Source: JAGNDO01 sp963704975 (GTDB lineage Bacteria > Chloroflexota > Anaerolineae > Caldilineales > Caldilineaceae). Taken from it: a stretch of 64,000 bases of DNA. The DNA is taken from assembly GCA_963704975.1 (NCBI GenBank), contig CAVPIK010000006.1:206035-270034 (forward strand), written 5' to 3'. Positions 60,671-64,000 of this stretch are shown here, one piece after another. The translations under genes were made by a program, and so were the position numbers. Each line of letters begins with the position of its first letter. The first letter of the stretch is position 1. The notes under the pieces were generated by a model. That model was not told where the DNA came from. It did no database searches and saw nothing but the letters and a program-made list of their open reading frames with translations.

Positions 60671-61714
60671 ATGTCCTATTTCGCCGGTATCGACCTCCAC
60701 AAACGCTACCTCACTCTGTGTGTCCTGGACCCGATTGGCAACGTTGTCGTCCAGCATCGACGACTCACCACCGATGGCCTCTTCGCCGTCCTGGCCGAGC
60801 TCGATGCGCCTATCACCGTTGCCGTCGAGGCCACGCTCCATTGGGCCTGGCTTCACGACCGGCTCGTGGCCCAGGGCTACACCGTCCAGGTCGCCGACCC
60901 CGGACAGGTCAAACTCATCTCCAAGGCCCGCTGCAAGACCGATCCCATCGATGCCCGGAAGCTCGCCGACCTGCTTCGCTCCAACCTGCTCCCGGCCATC
61001 TGGGTCCCCGATCCCACCACCCGGGCCAACCGCAAGCTCCTGCGTGGATATGCTTTCCTTGTCCGCAGTCGCACCCGCATCAAGAACCGCATCCACGCCT
61101 ACCTGGCCGAGATCAACCTAGCCAGTCCTGCCACCGATCTCTTCGGCAAGCAGGGCCGAATCTGGATCGAATCTCTCACCCTGCCCGACGAGGTCCGCTT
61201 TCAGGTCGATGGCCTCCTGGAACTCCTCGACTTCCTCGAGATCCGGATCCGGAAGGTGGCCAAGCGCATCGAGCAACGGGTGGACATCACTCCCGAGGCT
61301 CAGCTCCTGCTTTCCGTCCCCGGCATCGGGGCCAAGACCGCCATGCTCATCATGGCCGAGATCGGAGACATCTCTCGGTTTCCCTCTTCCCACGACCTCA
61401 CCAGCTTCGCCGGCCTCGTGCCCACAACCCGAAGCTCCGGTGGCAAGACCACCCACGGCTCCCTGCCAAGGGCCGGAAGTCCCTGGCTCCGCTGGGCTCT
61501 GGTCGAGACCACGCAAACACTGAAAATGAAGCCCGGGCCCGTGCGGGCCCACTTCACCCGACTCACCCGGGCCAAGGGCAACTCCAAGGCCACCGTGGCC
61601 GCCGCCCGAAAACTCTGCTGCTACCTCTTCTGGATGCTGAAGGAAGGACGAACGTACCCCGAGTGGCTCCAGAACAGGCACAGCCACCACCTGCTGGAGG
61701 TGCGCCCGACGTAA
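60671..61714 (+). mobile_element. IS110 family transposase
   Basis: 347 aa, intact. N-terminal DEDD RuvC-like domain: FAGIDLHKRYLTLCVLD, AVEATLHWAWLHDRL, KTDPIDARKLADLL; C-terminal Transposase_20 domain: LLSVPGIGAKTAMLIMAEIGDI, FAGLVPTTRSSGGKTTHG with the catalytic Ser. Upstream start (GGAGGC before ATG 60671). No terminal repeats, as usual. Could be active. 61715-62047 downstream has no gene. Confidence 0.93.
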
Positions 61715-62047
61715 CGCCTGGCGCCCATCATACGGGCCGCCGTCAAACCGGATGGGCCACCTCCTTCGAACACGGGATCCTGTGCCAGAACGCGCACGAA
61801 GAGGCGGTTGAAGGCTCCTTCTCTCTGATACCCTGCGAAGTCCACGGCCCCGGCGGTTCCGCTCCTCCTCACGTCTGGATAAGGACCTTTCAGACGCCGG
61901 GGATACCTCTACCCCTTGCGCCTTCCTTTTTCAGAGGGGGCGTTACCGTAGATGCCGATCCACGAGCCCGTCGGGTCTTGCGTTGGGATCCATCAAGTGC
62001 CGTTTCGTGAATCTCGAGGTGGGGGAATATGTTTGTTAAACCGCTCT

Positions 62048-63725
62048 TTAGGCGTTGAATGCCGACTGCTTTTCTTTGGCGGTTGCCATCAAGGCCTCGA
62101 ATGCCTGGGTGCCGCGGAGCGGTCTGAGGTAGCGATTGTGGACAGAGAGGAATTCGTGGTTGGTGAATCCCCACTCGATCGCATGCTCCAGCCAGGCCAA
62201 TGCCTTTTTAGACTCGCCGACACGGACCATCGCACTCGCCACGTACATTGGCATGTATTCGTCGGTCCTGATGGTTTCCTCGACTCCCTCCCGGTCCAAA
62301 ACAGCCCAAACTCCGTCGGCGTCGTCGGAGAGAGCTCTTGAAAAGAGGTCGCTGAGATCTGAGAGAATGCCAGCGCCCATGTTGGCGGCTCTCTCGAACA
62401 CAGCCCTCGCTCGCTCCTCCTCCCCCGCGTAGCCAAGGGTCTGCGCTTCCCACCAAAGTCCGAATGGCTCTGCTGTCGCAAACCCTCCCATCGCGGTTTT
62501 CACCCGCTTGAGGGCCTTTTCGGGATGCCCTACAAAGATCTCAAGCGCCCCCATTCCCCAAAAGGCGAAAAAGGAAAGTGGATCTCTCTCCACCGCAGAC
62601 TCTGCGTACAGGGCGGCTTCGTCTGTTTTCCCGATTTCGGAGAGGACAAACGCCAAAAGAGCTGCTGCGTCCGTGTTCTGTTCCAGCTCGACCGCTCTTT
62701 TGGAGGCCTGGACAAACCCTCGAAGATCTCCACGCTTATACCGAGTGACTGCCTGCGCGTAGTGAGCCAAACCCAGATCAGGATCCAGTCCCAAAGCTTC
62801 CGCTGCCCAATGCTCAGCCTCTGAAAGGGTCTCCTCCCTGTGGCTGATTCCGAAGTCGTATGCGTGGAACTTACAGATTGCCAACGTTGCCGATAGCCGA
62901 GCGTTCTCTCCGACCCGGGAGATCGCATCCTCAATCAAACCAACCGCCCGGGTGAGGCCATCTTCAGTGAGTTTTCGGCTCTCATGCATTGCCAGGAGAT
63001 AAGTGTCGTATGCGTGGGGGTCAGAGATAGGCCAGGCGGAAAGGGACCGCTCTTCCCGTGGATCTAGGGTTAGCTTCAACGCATCCACTATCGACCTTGA
63101 CACCTTCTCCTGCATTCCAAACACATCCTCAAACTTCCCGTCATACTTTTCGGACCACAGATGCTCGTCGTTCCTTGCATCGATGAGCTGGGCGGTGATT
63201 CGTAGGTCTTCTCCGGCTTTTCGGACACTCCCCTCTAGCAGGTATTGAACGTCCAAGTCTCGTGCGATGGTCCGAACGTCTTTGAATGTTTCTTTGTAGG
63301 CTACCGCCGAACTCCGAGAGATCACCCGTAAAGAGCCCAGATGAGAGAGCGTGGCGGTGATCTCCTCCGTGAGGCCGCCACTGAAATAGACGTCGGCAGG
63401 ATCAGGGCTGAGGTTGTCGAAAGGAAGGACAACGATGGACTTCTTGTCTTCTCCTGGAGTTTGAGTGTCCGGATTCACTACCGGCGCGGTTGATGTTTTC
63501 CCCTCGGGTTTGACCTCGTATGCCCAGGCCAATACCAACGCGATGGGAAAGCCCATCAGCACTAAAACGACTGCGGGGACCTGGAGTGCCTCCCAGGTCT
63601 GCGCGGGGAAGGGCGGCATCGGCCAAACCGATAGTGCCGGCTGCCACCACAACGTACGCTGTGGCGACTCGATAGACCCTTCTTCTTTTCAGCTCGATGA
63701 GAAAAAGTCTGATTTTGGACGCCAC
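62048..63725 (-). CDS. Membrane protein with TolB-N/FlgO-like domain and TPRs (one frameshift)
   Basis: About 559 aa, probable GTG start at 63725. Short basic start (FLIELKRRRVYRVATAYVVV) and two TM helices (second VVLVLMGFPIALVLAWAYEV), then the FlgO/TolB-N-like domain (IVVLPFDNLSPDPADVYFSGGLTEEITATLSHLGSLRVISRSSAVAYK ... YLLEGSVRKAGEDLRITAQLIDARNDEHLWSEKYD) and ~8 TPR-like helices. Such proteins are frequent in Acidobacteriota and Gemmatimonadota, often behind a DNA-binding domain. +1 shift in a C-run near 63610. Confidence 0.82.
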
Positions 63726-63856
63726 CAGGGAACCTCCGAAACGGGAAGGGTGCCCAGGTCCACGCAACCACCCGGAAAGAAGATGGCCGTCCGAATCGGA
63801 ATTGAGCAAGGAAAGAACTACTAGGTGAGGCAGGTATTCTGTTCAAACGGCATCTA

Positions 63857-63953
63857 CGGTAACGAACCATTCGGTTCAAGATCGGAGCCGGGGATCCGAA
63901 AGCCAACTCCAAACCAACGGCTCCCGCCCGGCGAGATCCCGGAGGGCCGGGCC
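63857..63953. repeat. Structured ~97-bp repeat, copy 2
   Basis: Same conserved start (CGGTAACGAACCATTCGGTTC) and end (GGCGAGATCCCGGAGGGCC) as 60393-60489, centre different. The remainder of 63726-64000 holds no gene. Confidence 0.7.
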
Positions 63954-64000
63954 AGAGCTCATCCGATAGGCCACCGGGCCCACCCGCGAAAGCGGAGCTG

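Noticed and set aside
60565..62010. 481-aa open frame overlapping IS110
   Set aside because: Out-of-frame, Arg/Pro/His-rich shadow of the transposase gene.

Overview
The window looks like a chromosomal contig from a high-GC Chloroflexota bacterium (Anaerolineae/Caldilineae-like). This is inferred from gene style, not from a search: CHAT and clostripain-type caspase-fold proteases, STAND/NB-ARC-TPR proteins, UvsE, a membrane-anchored GH3, a LonB-like protease, PT-rich secreted linkers, CIRCE-controlled groESL and several apparently leaderless genes. The last ~4 kb (from about 59,930) has a different character: an orphan HigB-type toxin, an IS110 transposase and a TolB-N/TPR protein of Acidobacteriota/Gemmatimonadota style. 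It may be an acquired segment or a chimeric join.

Layout. 1-9.3 kb: GH3 protein; a MarR regulator with two half-ABC exporters on the minus strand; tRNA-Arg(CCG); a Fic protein behind an operator-like palindrome. 9.4-15.9 kb: comEC (DNA-uptake channel) convergent with a three-gene minus-strand unit that resembles the Bacillus ComQXP pheromone system: a 59-aa Trp-rich peptide precursor, an isoprenyl synthase-like ComQ, and a TM-PDZ-multiTM-GAF-HisKA kinase resembling ComP. This is the main candidate for an undescribed system. 16.1-23.1 kb: mutS, read in frame from an upstream CHAT protease, then a two-repeat protein of unknown function and a clostripain-like C11 protease. 23.4-26.8 kb: a TPR lipid-less membrane protein and an NB-ARC/TPR STAND protein. 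27-31 kb: groES-groEL, hypA, an HD protein, hicAB. 31-43.3 kb: GT2 transferase, secreted PT-linker protein, uvsE, DUF2071, TyrA-like dehydrogenase, HD protein, site-2 protease, GH39-like hydrolase, solute-binding protein, LonB-like protease. 43.4-49.6 kb: exopolysaccharide cluster (three GT4 transferases, flippase, pyruvyl transferase). 50-59.9 kb: secreted proteins, double PspC protein, lpdA, thioesterase, FkbM methyltransferase, metallo-beta-lactamase-fold protein.

Two genome-wide features stand out. (1) Many clearly conserved genes are broken by single-base frameshifts, nearly all of the +1 (extra base) type, which points to sequencing insertion errors more than to decay; gene coordinates below span the reconstructed genes. 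(2) Intergenic spaces carry many 7-bp-period tandem arrays, often as inverted pairs, reminiscent of the STRR repeats of filamentous cyanobacteria, plus MITE-like and REP-like palindromes. In all three copies of one family the array begins exactly at the TAA stop codon of the upstream gene.
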